Positions 26,494-35,864 of a DNA stretch of 64,000 bases are shown here, piece by piece; the stretch's first letter is position 1; each line of letters opens with the position of its first letter. Below the pieces are notes generated by a model. The model did not search any database and was not told the origin of the DNA. It saw only the letters and a list, made by a program, of their open reading frames with translations. This stretch comes from Alphaproteobacteria bacterium (GTDB taxonomy: Bacteria; Pseudomonadota; Alphaproteobacteria; Rhodobacterales; Rhodobacteraceae). The stretch covers positions 1 through 64,000 of the forward strand of contig JAUHVR010000003.1 in assembly GCA_030424865.1 (NCBI GenBank), read 5' to 3'. The position numbers and the translations under genes were made by a program.

Positions 26494-28161
26494 TCAGCCC
26501 CCCAGTTTGACGTTGTCGATGCCCACGATCCGGTCGTAGAGCCAGTATAGCAACAGAACCACGGCCAGCAGGATTGTGCCCAGTGCAGCCGCAAGGCCCC
26601 AGTTCAGCGAGCTGGAGATGTGATAGGCGATCCGGTTCGAGATAAAGACACCGTCCGTGCCGCCCACAATCTCGGGCGTGATGTAGTAGCCGATGGCCAG
26701 GATGAAAACGAGGATCGAACCCGCGCCAATCCCCGGAACGGACTGCGGAAAGTAGACCCGCCAGAAAGCCGTCCAGTTTGTTGCCCCAAGGCTCTTGGCG
26801 GCGCGCAGATAGGTCGGCGGGATCGTCTTCATGACAGAATACAACGGCAGGATCATGAAGGGCAGCAGGATATGCGTCATCGCAATCACGGTCCCTGTTG
26901 CGTTGTTCATCAGGATCAGGCGATTGGCGTCATCGACGAAACCCAGCCAGACCAGAATGTCGTTGATCACCCCTTGTTGCTGCAGCAGAACTTTCCACGC
27001 AGAGGTTCTGACAAGCAGCGATGTCCAAAAGGGCAGAAGCACCAGGATCATCAGAACATTTGCCGTCCGCATCGGCAAATTCGCAAGGATCCAGGCAACC
27101 GGGTACCCCAACACGATACAGCTGGCGGTGATCACAAGAGACATCCACAACGTTCTGACAAAAAGTTTGTTGTAGATCCGCTGGTTGTCGGGACGCGCCT
27201 GCGCGCCCTCGGGTCCCTTTTCCATGTCCACAGCGTTCAGAAAATAGCCGGACGTGTAGGAGGGGCTGTAAATCTGGATCGTCTGCCAGACTTCGGGGTC
27301 CAGCCAGTCTTCGTCCAGGTCTGCGAAAGCGTCCCGGAACGTCAGATCGGGTAGCTGATCGAGGTTCGCGGTCAACAGTCGCAGGTCGTCTGCGTGCGGC
27401 CCCTGATAGGCATTCACGGCGGCCACGGTCGCCTCGGCACGCAGGTCGAGCCCGAGCGCGGCATAGACGGCCTCCCACGGATCGCGAGACGAAACATCCC
27501 GCCCCTTCTCCAGTGCTTCGAAGATCGCCCAGTCAGCATAAGCCGCAGAGGTCAATGGCAAGAGCTCGATGATCTCAGTTGAAAGCGTGAGCCCGACATC
27601 ACCGCCAAAGTCACCGGGCACCATCTGGTTCCACAGGGCGCGACGGCTTTCCAGCAGCGCCTCGCCGCCGGTGCCCGACATCATAGCATACCAGGTTTCG
27701 CCGTCTTTCAACGCCGGTGCGATGTCCTCGATTGGATCCTGCCACTCTTCACCGACCTTATCGAGGTTGCGACCCGACGTGCGGAACAACGATGAGGTGC
27801 CGGTCTGTTCGTAATTGAGACGGGTGCCCAACTTGGTATGTTCTTTTGCTTCCGCTGCGCGAAAAAGATCAAAATACAAGGCCTGGAAAACCGCCTCGTC
27901 CGGCGGTGTGTCAGAACTCGCATCCCAGCTCTGAAGCGCCTCTGTTGCTTGCGGCATCGTATTCGAAACGATCTCGTTCTCAACTGATCGAAGCAGCATC
28001 GACGCGATGGGGATGATGAAGGTGATGACGACAAACAGCAAAAGCGGCGCGATCAGCGCAAGCGCCCGCAATTTCTGTCGTCTCAGCGCGCGCGCAAGAC
28101 TTGTCTTCAGTGGCGTCCCATCCGCAGCAAGCATTGGGCCGGAAGTTGTCGTGTCACTCAT
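26494..28161 (-). CDS. ABC importer permease, PotB type, with large periplasmic insertion
   Basis: The 555-aa protein has TM1 at about 33-57 and then about 250 soluble residues before the remaining five TM segments (from about 335). PotB normally has ~280 aa, so the insertion is an unusual periplasmic domain. The permease loop YLRAAKSLGATNWTAFWRVYFPQSVPG is intact. It lies between the solute-binding-protein gene (102-nt gap) and the PotC-type gene (3-nt gap). Confidence 0.88.
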   Translation of the reverse strand: MSDTTTSGPMLAADGTPLKTSLARALRRQKLRALALIAPLLLFVVITFIIPIASMLLRSVENEIVSNTMPQATEALQSWDASSDTPPDEAVFQALYFDLFRAAEAKEHTKLGTRLNYEQTGTSSLFRTSGRNLDKVGEEWQDPIEDIAPALKDGETWYAMMSGTGGEALLESRRALWNQMVPGDFGGDVGLTLSTEIIELLPLTSAAYADWAIFEALEKGRDVSSRDPWEAVYAALGLDLRAEATVAAVNAYQGPHADDLRLLTANLDQLPDLTFRDAFADLDEDWLDPEVWQTIQIYSPSYTSGYFLNAVDMEKGPEGAQARPDNQRIYNKLFVRTLWMSLVITASCIVLGYPVAWILANLPMRTANVLMILVLLPFWTSLLVRTSAWKVLLQQQGVINDILVWLGFVDDANRLILMNNATGTVIAMTHILLPFMILPLYSVMKTIPPTYLRAAKSLGATNWTAFWRVYFPQSVPGIGAGSILVFILAIGYYITPEIVGGTDGVFISNRIAYHISSSLNWGLAAALGTILLAVVLLLYWLYDRIVGIDNVKLGG

Positions 28162-28263
28162 TTGGTCCCCGTCCGTTTTGATTATTCTTGTCCGACCTCT
28201 GTGGGCCGGTTTCTCTTGGGAAACAGACAGGAAGGGCCAAATGACCCTTCCTGATGACCTGGC

Positions 28264-29379
28264 TTATTGAGCCAGCCAGGCTTGGAACTTCGCGTCGATG
28301 TCATCGCGATAGTCAGCCCAGAACTCGTAGTTGTACAGGAACGTGTTCTTGGCGTTTTCCGGATCGGTCGGCATGTGCGGAGCCATATCGATGCCAAGCG
28401 TCGCGTGCTGGCCAACCAGCGGGGCCGAGGACAAGCGCGCGGGGCCATAAGAGATGTACTTGGCCTGATCCGCCAGACGCTGCGTGTCGGTCGCGAAATA
28501 GATGAAGTCCAGCGCGCGCGCCTTGCGCTCGTCCGAGAGACCTTCGGGGATGATCCAACCGTCAAGGTCAAAGACCTGCGCGTCCCACATCATTCCGATC
28601 GGCTGGCCTTGCTCTTCGATCGCAGCAAACAGGCGGCCGTTGTAGGTCGAGCCCATGAAAATCTCGCCATCAGCCAGCAACTGTGGTGTGTCGGCGCCTG
28701 CCGACCACCAGATCACGCTGTCTTTGATGGTGTCCAGCTTGGCCAGAGCCTGTTCTTGGCCCTCTTCGGTTTCCAGAACGTCATAGACGTCTTCCTTGGC
28801 AACCCCGTCACACAGCAACGCCCATTCGACGTTGTTGATCGGGCGCTTTTCCAGCGCGCGCATGCCGGGATAGGTTTCCAGGTCGAACACGTCGCAGATG
28901 TCGTTGGGGGCCTCGACACCGGCGGGAACCATGTCGGTCCGGTATCCGAATGTCGTCGAATAAACGATCTGCGGGATAAAGCAGTCACCAACCAGCAGGT
29001 CACCAAAGTCATCTTCGGCGGACGTGCCGTCGGGCGCCGCAGCCAGCTGTTCGTCCGGATCGATTTCCATTGCCAGGCCTTCGTCGCACAGGCGCAACGC
29101 ATCCGCGGCAACAACGTCGACGACGTCCCAGGTTATGTTGCCCGCTTCGTTCATGGCGCGCAGCTTGGCCACAGCTTCAGCCGAGCTTTCGTCCCAGGTG
29201 ACGGTCACGCCATCGTTCATCGCAGTATAGGGATCGGTGTAGGCGCTGATCTGGCTTTGCTGATAGGCGCCGCCCCAGCTGACAAGCGTCATGTCGTTGG
29301 ACATGTGGCCACCCGCCTGCGCCGCTCCGGCGATCAAGCCTAGAGCCGACACTGTCGAGATGATTTTCATCTTATTCAT
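28264..29379 (-). CDS. ABC importer periplasmic solute-binding protein, PotD type
   Basis: The 371-aa protein begins with a signal peptide (MNKMKIISTVSALGLIAGAA, cleavage near AQA-GG) followed by LVSWGGAYQQSQISAY, typical of the spermidine/putrescine-type binding proteins. Central blocks such as GNITWDVVDVVAADALRLCD and WWSAGADTPQLLADGE support this. A longer open frame exists, but ATG at 29379 has GGGAG upstream and gives the signal peptide. Ligand specificity cannot be read. Gene order is ATPase, binding protein, two permeases. Confidence 0.9.
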   Translation of the reverse strand: MNKMKIISTVSALGLIAGAAQAGGHMSNDMTLVSWGGAYQQSQISAYTDPYTAMNDGVTVTWDESSAEAVAKLRAMNEAGNITWDVVDVVAADALRLCDEGLAMEIDPDEQLAAAPDGTSAEDDFGDLLVGDCFIPQIVYSTTFGYRTDMVPAGVEAPNDICDVFDLETYPGMRALEKRPINNVEWALLCDGVAKEDVYDVLETEEGQEQALAKLDTIKDSVIWWSAGADTPQLLADGEIFMGSTYNGRLFAAIEEQGQPIGMMWDAQVFDLDGWIIPEGLSDERKARALDFIYFATDTQRLADQAKYISYGPARLSSAPLVGQHATLGIDMAPHMPTDPENAKNTFLYNYEFWADYRDDIDAKFQAWLAQ

Positions 29380-29477
29380 GATAACTCCCATGTATTGTCT
29401 CGTGATTGTTCTGAGCGGGGCACGAGTTTCCCCAAGACACTTACAGGCGCGAGTGGCCGCGCCCACAAGAATTCCAA

Positions 29478-30581
29478 TTAGGCATCCAGCGCCCGGCAGT
29501 CCTGCGGTAGCCAGCCAATGTCGACGTGGGTGCCTGGCTTCAGACGCGCCTGGTCCGGCGCGTTGCGCGTCTTGACCACAAATTCCTCGTTGCCGGCGAC
29601 CCGAAGGCGCGTGCGGAAAATGTCGCCCATGTAGATGAACTCCAGGACCTCTGCCTTGAGTGTATGGGCCCCGTCCTGCAAACGCTCTTGGTTCATTTCG
29701 ACACGCTCGGGACGAATTGACACCCGAGTGCGGTCGCCCACGTTCGAGACATTCACCGGTTTGGCATCGATCAATTCGCCGCCGTCAAGTTTGACTTCGC
29801 AAAGGTCAGGCCCGTTGATTTTGGTCACAACACCTTCGAGCGTGTTATTCTCGCCGATGAACTGCGCCACAAAGCTGTTTTCAGGTTCTTCATACAGCGT
29901 GTCGGGCGGCGCCAGCTGCTGAATACGGCCATCTTCGAACACGGCCACGCGATCTGACATCGTCAGCGCTTCGGTCTGGTCATGCGTCACGTAGACTGTC
30001 GTGATCCCCAGATCATGCGCCAAACGCGTGATTTCGAACTGCATGTGTTCGCGAAGCTGCTTGTCGAGCGCGCCCAGTGGCTCGTCCATCAGAACCAACT
30101 CGGGCTCGAACACCAGTGCGCGTGCAAGTGCGATACGCTGCTGTTGACCACCCGACAATTGTGCCGGACGACGTCCGCCAAAGGCCCCCATCTGAACCAT
30201 GTCCAGCGCGCGCTTGACCTTTTCTTCACGCGTGGCTTTGTCCATCTTGCGCACTTCGAGAGGGAAGGCGAGGTTTTCGGCCACGGTCATGTGCGGAAAC
30301 AAGGCGTAGTTCTGGAAAACCATCCCGATGCCTCGCTTGTGAGGCGGAATGTTGTTGATCGGGTTCCCATCCAGCAGGATTTCGCCATGCGTGGCGGTTT
30401 CGAAACCGGCGAGCATCATCAGGCAGGTCGTCTTGCCAGACCCCGAGGGCCCCAACATCGTCAGAAACTCACCTTTCGGCATCGAAAGATTCAGATCTTT
30501 CACAACCAGATTTTCGCCATCGTAAGATTTTTGAACGCGATCAAACTTCACGAAGGATTGGTCAACGGACGCATCGAGCAC
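29478..30581 (-). CDS. ABC importer ATP-binding protein, PotA type
   Basis: The 367-aa protein has Walker A (GPSGSGKTT), Q-loop FQNYALFPHMTVAENLAF, signature LSGGQQQRIALARAL, Walker B VLMDEPLGALD and the switch His in VTHDQTEA. A C-terminal TOBE domain starts near residue 280. I choose GTG at 30581, since GGGGAG lies six bases upstream and upstream codons look non-coding. It energises the permease pair encoded downstream. It follows the EutA-like gene by 117 nt. Confidence 0.92.
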   Translation of the reverse strand: MLDASVDQSFVKFDRVQKSYDGENLVVKDLNLSMPKGEFLTMLGPSGSGKTTCLMMLAGFETATHGEILLDGNPINNIPPHKRGIGMVFQNYALFPHMTVAENLAFPLEVRKMDKATREEKVKRALDMVQMGAFGGRRPAQLSGGQQQRIALARALVFEPELVLMDEPLGALDKQLREHMQFEITRLAHDLGITTVYVTHDQTEALTMSDRVAVFEDGRIQQLAPPDTLYEEPENSFVAQFIGENNTLEGVVTKINGPDLCEVKLDGGELIDAKPVNVSNVGDRTRVSIRPERVEMNQERLQDGAHTLKAEVLEFIYMGDIFRTRLRVAGNEEFVVKTRNAPDQARLKPGTHVDIGWLPQDCRALDA

Positions 30582-30698
30582 ACAAAACTCCCCTTGTTGT
30601 AGGCCACTTTTGTGGGCCCTTTTTACCGACCAGTACATCATCAGCCAGTGAGCGCCGCAACAGGAAATGTCGGTCGGCCAATGCAACTGCCTTATTTT

Positions 30699-31406
30699 TC
30701 ATATGCTTGCCAGTCTTTTCATGTGCCATGACAAAGCGGAATTGCTTGAAAAAACCGGCTTCCCCAACTGTGCCCGGATTTTGGGCAACACATTGAACGT
30801 CTTCAAATTGGTGCAGCTCAGGAAAACACCTTCTGCATTTTCATCGCTGCCAAGCGTCACGGCGGCGTCGAAGATCGAAGCTTCGTCGATTCTGGCAACC
30901 TTCGCCTCTTCTGCCTCGCCAAAGGTTCCGAACACATCCGTGGACAGGCCAGCCTCTGCAAAGGCCTTGCGCAGCGGGATGTTGACCGTATCGACATAGG
31001 GTGACAGCAGCGCCAGTTTCGAAAGACCGTGATGGCGGGCGTAGGCGATCGCGGCCTGAAGTGGGTCGGTCACGTCCAAAGCGTTGCATGCGGATTTGAC
31101 ATGGTCCGCCACCGCCTCGGACCCGATGATCGCGCTGGCAGAGGTGCAGCCGTAACCCACAACAGCAAAGGTCAGCGATTTGGGCAAAAGATCCGCGCTG
31201 GCGGCGATGCTGGCTTCCATCGCGCCGAGCGTTTCGGGGGTCACATCCGGGGCGCTTGGGATCCGGCTCACATACAGCGCGGCAGCATCCCCGGCGAAAT
31301 CCCGGTGAAATTCGGGTTCCAACGTTTCGTCGGCGCGCAAGACGATCAGGCCCAGCGGGGTCGGCAATTTGTTATCAGGGATCAGGCTGTAGGGGATCTG
31401 GGTCAT
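30699..31406 (-). CDS. EutA-like Asp/Glu racemase superfamily protein
   Basis: The 235-aa protein fits the maleate isomerase / arylmalonate decarboxylase / EutA group. It has two catalytic-type cysteines, C87 in GYGCTSAS and C198 in LSCTNLKT, and a C-terminal GKPVFSSNSALSW. EutA is part of the hydroxyectoine set eutABC, though relatives also act as maleate isomerase or racemase. It overlaps the M24 hydrolase stop by 4 nt. EutB- and EutC-like genes lie about 7 kb away in this same island, supporting but not proving the EutA assignment. Confidence 0.72.
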   Translation of the reverse strand: MTQIPYSLIPDNKLPTPLGLIVLRADETLEPEFHRDFAGDAAALYVSRIPSAPDVTPETLGAMEASIAASADLLPKSLTFAVVGYGCTSASAIIGSEAVADHVKSACNALDVTDPLQAAIAYARHHGLSKLALLSPYVDTVNIPLRKAFAEAGLSTDVFGTFGEAEEAKVARIDEASIFDAAVTLGSDENAEGVFLSCTNLKTFNVLPKIRAQLGKPVFSSNSALSWHMKRLASI

Positions 31407-32527
31407 ATCACAGGGATTTCCGGTCCCGATTTGGGGCTTAGGAAGACAGGCGCGCCCTCGGTGACAAGAATATTCTCTTCATGCACCATGATCCGGTCGC
31501 CAATGGCAATTCCGGGCTCTAGCGTCAGGATCATTCCGGGCTCCAGTACGGTCTGATCAGCGGAAATCAGCGACGGCCATTCGGTCAGGGACATACCCAG
31601 ACCATGCCCCAGGCGGCCTGCATCCGTCCCCTGGCCCAGTTCGGCATTCATCGCGTGAAACAGGTCGGCTGCCGTGGCCTTTGGCTTCGCAATCTCGGCG
31701 GCCGCCTGGGTTGCGCCGATCAGACGGCGATGCGCGTCCTGCACCGCCGCACCGGGCGGGCCGACTGACCAGTTGCGATCGAAGTCGCAAAAGTAGCCGT
31801 CGAAAACGAGGCCCGTGTCCAGCATCAGAACATCGCCGTGTTCAAGGGCCACGGGTTTGGCGGGCGAGATTACATCGCCATAGCCCCCCTGACCTGCGCC
31901 CCCGGCCAGATAAGGCACCCAATCTGCGCCCTCTTCAAGGCAGAGCATCTGGAATTTTCGAAACACGTGATCAAGGGGCACGCCGCTCGCAGCAATCTCG
32001 GGCACCCGCGCAAAAGCACGGCCTGCGATCTGGCAGGCCATGGTGATCTTGGCGATCTCGGCCTCTGACTTCACCATTCGCAAACGACGTATGATGCCCC
32101 TGTCAGAGGTAAGGTCGATGTCCTTTTGGATACGCTGCAGATCGGCCTGTGGCATACGCACATGCGTTTCGTGCCCATCGGGGATCGCCACACGCCCTCC
32201 TTTGGAAACGTCCTGCAGTGTGTCAATCAACAGGCTGATCCCGTCGTCCGCCAGATCGGGCGAGGTCCAGGTCCGTATGTCGTCGATCCATGTCTGGCCC
32301 ATGAGATCGACGCCGATGGACGGAATTACCGCGATCGGTTTTCCCGTTGCGGGCACGATCACGAACCACGGGCGTGTTGGGCTTTCCCAAAACCGTGTCA
32401 GATAGCCCGTAAAGTACCGCACCTCAGGTTCTGTCGACAGCAACATCGCGGCCAAATCATGTTCGGCCATCAGCGCTTGCGCGCGCGCCGTGCGGTTCAT
32501 GAACTCAGAGGTGTCAAACCCTCTCAT
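31403..32527 (-). CDS. M24-family aminopeptidase/hydrolase with intact metal site
   Basis: The 374-aa protein has an N-terminal creatinase-type domain and a C-terminal pita-bread fold. Metal ligands appear complete: D237 (LMLDTG), D248 (FCDFDR), H308 (LGHGLGM), E337 (TLEPG) and E351 (HEEN). This makes it a metallohydrolase of the Xaa-Pro peptidase type, unlike the metal-free creatinase and DoeA homologues nearby. ATG at 32527 is chosen because it forms an ATGA overlap with the PLP lyase. It may cut an N-substituted dipeptide-like intermediate. Confidence 0.82.
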   Translation of the reverse strand: MRGFDTSEFMNRTARAQALMAEHDLAAMLLSTEPEVRYFTGYLTRFWESPTRPWFVIVPATGKPIAVIPSIGVDLMGQTWIDDIRTWTSPDLADDGISLLIDTLQDVSKGGRVAIPDGHETHVRMPQADLQRIQKDIDLTSDRGIIRRLRMVKSEAEIAKITMACQIAGRAFARVPEIAASGVPLDHVFRKFQMLCLEEGADWVPYLAGGAGQGGYGDVISPAKPVALEHGDVLMLDTGLVFDGYFCDFDRNWSVGPPGAAVQDAHRRLIGATQAAAEIAKPKATAADLFHAMNAELGQGTDAGRLGHGLGMSLTEWPSLISADQTVLEPGMILTLEPGIAIGDRIMVHEENILVTEGAPVFLSPKSGPEIPVI

Positions 32528-33567
32528 TCCGGGACCTCTGACAGGAAGCACAGAACCCGAGCCTGCGGCCCGATCCCCAGTGTTTCACGCAGGTCGCTGT
32601 GCAGTGCCGCCGCAATCCCGGCACCACCCGAGGCGGTCGTCGCCAGCCCCACCTCGGCCATTGCGGGCAAAAGCGCAGCGACCTCGGCATCACTCAGCGT
32701 CAGAAAATGGTCGGCGTCCCGCGCCAATCCGTTCAAGGCGATCAGTGAGGGCTCTTTGCAATCAAGCCGCCCCATGATGCTGTCGGGCCCATCGGCAAAA
32801 ACACATTTTCCTGCAGCCACGCTGGCTTGCAAGGCCGGCGCGGCCTCTGGCTCGACAACGATGATCTCCGGTGCATCACCCCAGGCTTGCCGGGCATAGG
32901 CCGCCACCGCTCCGGCCAGCCCGCCGACACCCGCCTGCAGAAAAATATGCGTGGGAACGTCAGGGCATTGCGCGACAGTTTCGGCTGCCATTTGCAGGTA
33001 TCCCTCCATCAGGATGTAGGGAAGCTCGGTGTATCCAGTCCACGAGCTGTCAGAGAGCAGCGTCCAGTGGTTTGCGATTGCTGCGTCTTGAGCCGCCTGC
33101 ATGGACGCCGCATAATCGGCGCCCGCACGCTGTACGTCCGCGCCAATGTCGCGCAGCCGATCTGCAAAGCTCTCGGGCACCGTTTCAGCGATGAAAACAA
33201 CGGCTTTGGCGCCAAAGATCCTCGCGCCCGCGGCCACACTCAGCCCATGATTTCCGGCGCTTGCCGTCACATATGTGCGTCCGGCCAAGGTGGATCCATC
33301 CGGCGCCGCGCTGACATCCGCAGCTTGCCTTGCAATCACATAGGCTGCGCCAAGGGCTTTGAACGAACCAAGCCCCATGCGCGACCGTTCATCTTTGACC
33401 CAAAGGGCACCCCCCTGTGTCAATCCATCGACATCCACCAGCGGTGTTTGGGCGGCTTTCGGGCACAGCGAGAGCAACTCTGCGACCCGGCCGGCCTTGG
33501 TCGATGGGTAGGGCGCGTCGGGTGCGAGTTTGCCTTTGCCGCGATGCGTGTTCGCGATCAAATGCAT
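32524..33567 (-). CDS. PLP-dependent fold-type II lyase, diaminopropionate ammonia-lyase-like
   Basis: The 347-aa protein has the Schiff-base lysine K70 in RMGLGSFKALGAAYV, the substrate loop TASAGNHGLSVA and a phosphate-binding GVGGLAGAV. The order TPLV...GSFKALGA with a C-terminal LSEVPE resembles diaminopropionate ammonia-lyase more than threonine synthase. Such enzymes eliminate ammonia or water from amino acids bearing a beta substituent. It is embedded in the operon between DUF1989 and M24, with 4-nt coupling to the latter. Confidence 0.8.
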   Translation of the reverse strand: MHLIANTHRGKGKLAPDAPYPSTKAGRVAELLSLCPKAAQTPLVDVDGLTQGGALWVKDERSRMGLGSFKALGAAYVIARQAADVSAAPDGSTLAGRTYVTASAGNHGLSVAAGARIFGAKAVVFIAETVPESFADRLRDIGADVQRAGADYAASMQAAQDAAIANHWTLLSDSSWTGYTELPYILMEGYLQMAAETVAQCPDVPTHIFLQAGVGGLAGAVAAYARQAWGDAPEIIVVEPEAAPALQASVAAGKCVFADGPDSIMGRLDCKEPSLIALNGLARDADHFLTLSDAEVAALLPAMAEVGLATTASGGAGIAAALHSDLRETLGIGPQARVLCFLSEVPE

Positions 33568-33614
33568 GTGATGTGTTGCTGTGAGTCGGTCACACAGTCC
33601 CTCTTTTCTTTTGC

Positions 33615-34481
33615 TCAGCTTACGCCATGGCTTCGGTCATAGGGGTTCATTTGCGGCATCTGGTGGTCTGATTGCGCGGTTGCATCGGGGCTCCACACAC
33701 TGATTTCGAGGGGATAGCAGGCGGCAGTGTCGGACGAATGCTCGCTCGAGCAGTCCCCGCCCGGACAGGCGGACAGGCCGACGAGCAGGTCGATCTCGGC
33801 AAAGAATTCCAGATAGTCGCCGGGCCGCACGGGACTGGCCTTCATGAAATACTGTCCGGTGTCCCGCGTGAACCCGGTACACATGAAGACATTCAGGACA
33901 TCGTGCACATGTGCCTCGGCTTCATGAAGGGGCAAGTTGGAGTGGGCGGCGAGCGCTCGGGTCAGATTGGAATGACAACAGTGGTGGTAGTCTCCTCCGG
34001 ACAAAAGTCGCCCAGTGTAGGGGTCACAGCGTGTCCCGATGACGTCATGTACGGAACCGCCAAAGTGATCGAACCCGTACCAATCCAATGTGTCGTCCAC
34101 GATCGTCGCCATTGGGCGCATCGCCGGAAAGCTGGACCACATCCGATCGCCGGTCGACAGGTGCGTGCCATGCAGCGCGCGGGTCTTACCCGAGTAGAAC
34201 CGCTCGCCCAGGTCCTTGGCGTTCCAAAGGTTGAGGTCCCCGACTTGCGGCCCTTCTACAGAGGTGATCCGAAAGAACCCGCCGGCCGGCACTTCGATGC
34301 AGGCCGCATCGCGGGGAGGAACGGTGATACGACCGGTCTGCTTTGCCGCAACGCGCAGAGCCTTCATTTTGGCAAAATCAGGTTGCGGCAGGGTGTCTGG
34401 CGAATAGCAAATGACCGGTTCCACGTCGCGCATTTGGTCCGCCATGTGGGGTGCGGCGTGCTTTGGTTGGGTCAGTTTCAA
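33615..34481 (-). CDS. DUF1989 (urea carboxylase-associated) family protein
   Basis: The 288-aa protein has the DUF1989 core, including GRITVPPRDAACIEVPAGGFF, LNLWNAKDLGERFYSGKT, GTHLSTGDRMWS, HHCCHSNL and SACPGGDCSSEH. The Cys/His sets suggest a metal site. Members include carboxyguanidine deiminase subunits of the guanidine degradation pathway. Here it lies between an aminotransferase and a PLP lyase, near a ureohydrolase, so a deiminase or amidine-cleaving role is attractive. That is inference. No urea or guanidine carboxylase is in the window. Confidence 0.8.
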   Translation of the reverse strand: MKLTQPKHAAPHMADQMRDVEPVICYSPDTLPQPDFAKMKALRVAAKQTGRITVPPRDAACIEVPAGGFFRITSVEGPQVGDLNLWNAKDLGERFYSGKTRALHGTHLSTGDRMWSSFPAMRPMATIVDDTLDWYGFDHFGGSVHDVIGTRCDPYTGRLLSGGDYHHCCHSNLTRALAAHSNLPLHEAEAHVHDVLNVFMCTGFTRDTGQYFMKASPVRPGDYLEFFAEIDLLVGLSACPGGDCSSEHSSDTAACYPLEISVWSPDATAQSDHQMPQMNPYDRSHGVS

Positions 34482-34496
34482 GTCATGCCTCCTGCT

Positions 34497-35864
34497 TCAT
34501 AGGACGGCCGCCACGGCTTTGACCGTTTTGGCGACAACTTCATCGGCTTCGGTTTGAGTCAGACAGAACGGCGGCGCGAAGCCTAGAATGTCCCCCTGTG
34601 GCATTGCCCGTCCGATGACACCTTGCGACGCAAGGGCCGCGGCAATCTGCGGACCCACCTTGTCCGATGGATCAAAGAATTCGCGGGTCTCGCGATCCTT
34701 TACGAATTCGACGGCGCACAGCATGCCCTCGCCCCGAATGTCGCCCACGTTAGGGTGATCGCCCAGGGCATCCCGCATCGCGGCGTTCAAGTATCGGCCC
34801 ACGGTTCCGGCGCTGGTGACAAGGTCAAGATCATCAAGCAGCTTGAGGTTTGCCACCCCTGCCGCCGCGCCAATGGGATGCGCGGAATAGGTCCAGCCGT
34901 GGCCGATCGGGCCGTTTTCATCGGTTCCCTGTTCCAGGACCTTCCAGATACGCTTGGACACGATGGACCCCGACAAGGGCGCATAGGCCGAAGTCAGACC
35001 TTTGGCGATGGTGATGATGTCTGGCGTCATGCCGTAGTGCGTGCTGCCGAACATCGTGCCAAGACGGCCAAAGCCCGTCACGACCTCATCGGCAACCAAA
35101 AGAATGTCGTGCTTGCGCAGGACGGTCTGAATGGCGTCCCAATAACCTGAGGGCGGCGGCACAATTCCCCCGGTGCCCAAGACCGGCTCTCCGATGAAAG
35201 CGGCGATTGTGTCCGCCCCTTCGCGTTCTATCAGCGCCTCAAGTTCGGCAACACAATAGGCCACAAACGTCTCTTCGCTGTGCGCGGTATTGCTACGGCG
35301 GAAGTAATACGGCGCCTCGGTGTGAAGAACCTGGGCCAGGGGCAGGTCGAATTTTTTGTGGAACAGCTCAAGCCCGGTCAGGGACCCGGTCATCAGACCC
35401 GAACCATGATATCCGCGCCAACGCGAAATGATCTTTTTCTTCTCCGGACGGCCAAGGATGTTGTTGTAATACCAGATCAGCTTCACATTGGTTTCGTTCG
35501 CGTCAGAGCCGCCCAGCCCAAAGTAGACCTTCGACATCTGTTCAGGCGCTCGATCCAGAATCATCTTCGCCAATGTGACCGAGGCTTCGGTCCCGTGCCC
35601 CACGTAGCTGTGATAATAGGCCAGTTCACGCGCCTGATCCGCGATTGCATCTGCAATTTCCTGGCGTCCATATCCGACATTGACGCAATAAAGACCGGCG
35701 AAAGCATCCAGCAGGCGGTTCCCATCGCGGTCTTCGATGTGGCAACCGCTCGCGGTGCGAATGATACGCGAAGGCGTCTCGCCGCGCGCGTGCTGGGCCA
35801 AATGGGTCGAGGGATGAAAGAAGCTCTCGCGGTCCCATTCGGACAATTGATCATTATGAAGCAA
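34497..35864 (-). CDS. Class III (omega) aminotransferase
   Basis: The 455-aa protein has the class III pattern: CHIEDRDGNRLLDAFAGLYCVNVGYG, GLGGSDANETNVKL, FIGEPVLGTGGIVPPP, LLVADEVVTGFGR and PLP lysine K288 in IITIAKGL. It resembles putrescine/beta-alanine-pyruvate transaminases, so it should oxidise a primary amine or diamine to an aldehyde. It is the first gene of the nine-gene operon. The start is TTG with AGGTGAG upstream. A DoeD-like role on diaminobutyrate is an alternative. Confidence 0.87.
   Translation of the reverse strand: MLHNDQLSEWDRESFFHPSTHLAQHARGETPSRIIRTASGCHIEDRDGNRLLDAFAGLYCVNVGYGRQEIADAIADQARELAYYHSYVGHGTEASVTLAKMILDRAPEQMSKVYFGLGGSDANETNVKLIWYYNNILGRPEKKKIISRWRGYHGSGLMTGSLTGLELFHKKFDLPLAQVLHTEAPYYFRRSNTAHSEETFVAYCVAELEALIEREGADTIAAFIGEPVLGTGGIVPPPSGYWDAIQTVLRKHDILLVADEVVTGFGRLGTMFGSTHYGMTPDIITIAKGLTSAYAPLSGSIVSKRIWKVLEQGTDENGPIGHGWTYSAHPIGAAAGVANLKLLDDLDLVTSAGTVGRYLNAAMRDALGDHPNVGDIRGEGMLCAVEFVKDRETREFFDPSDKVGPQIAAALASQGVIGRAMPQGDILGFAPPFCLTQTEADEVVAKTVKAVAAVL

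Noticed and set aside
28267-29343. 358-codon plus-strand frame opposite the binding-protein gene
   Set aside because: It is a shadow of the ABC binding protein, which has a signal peptide and family motifs.
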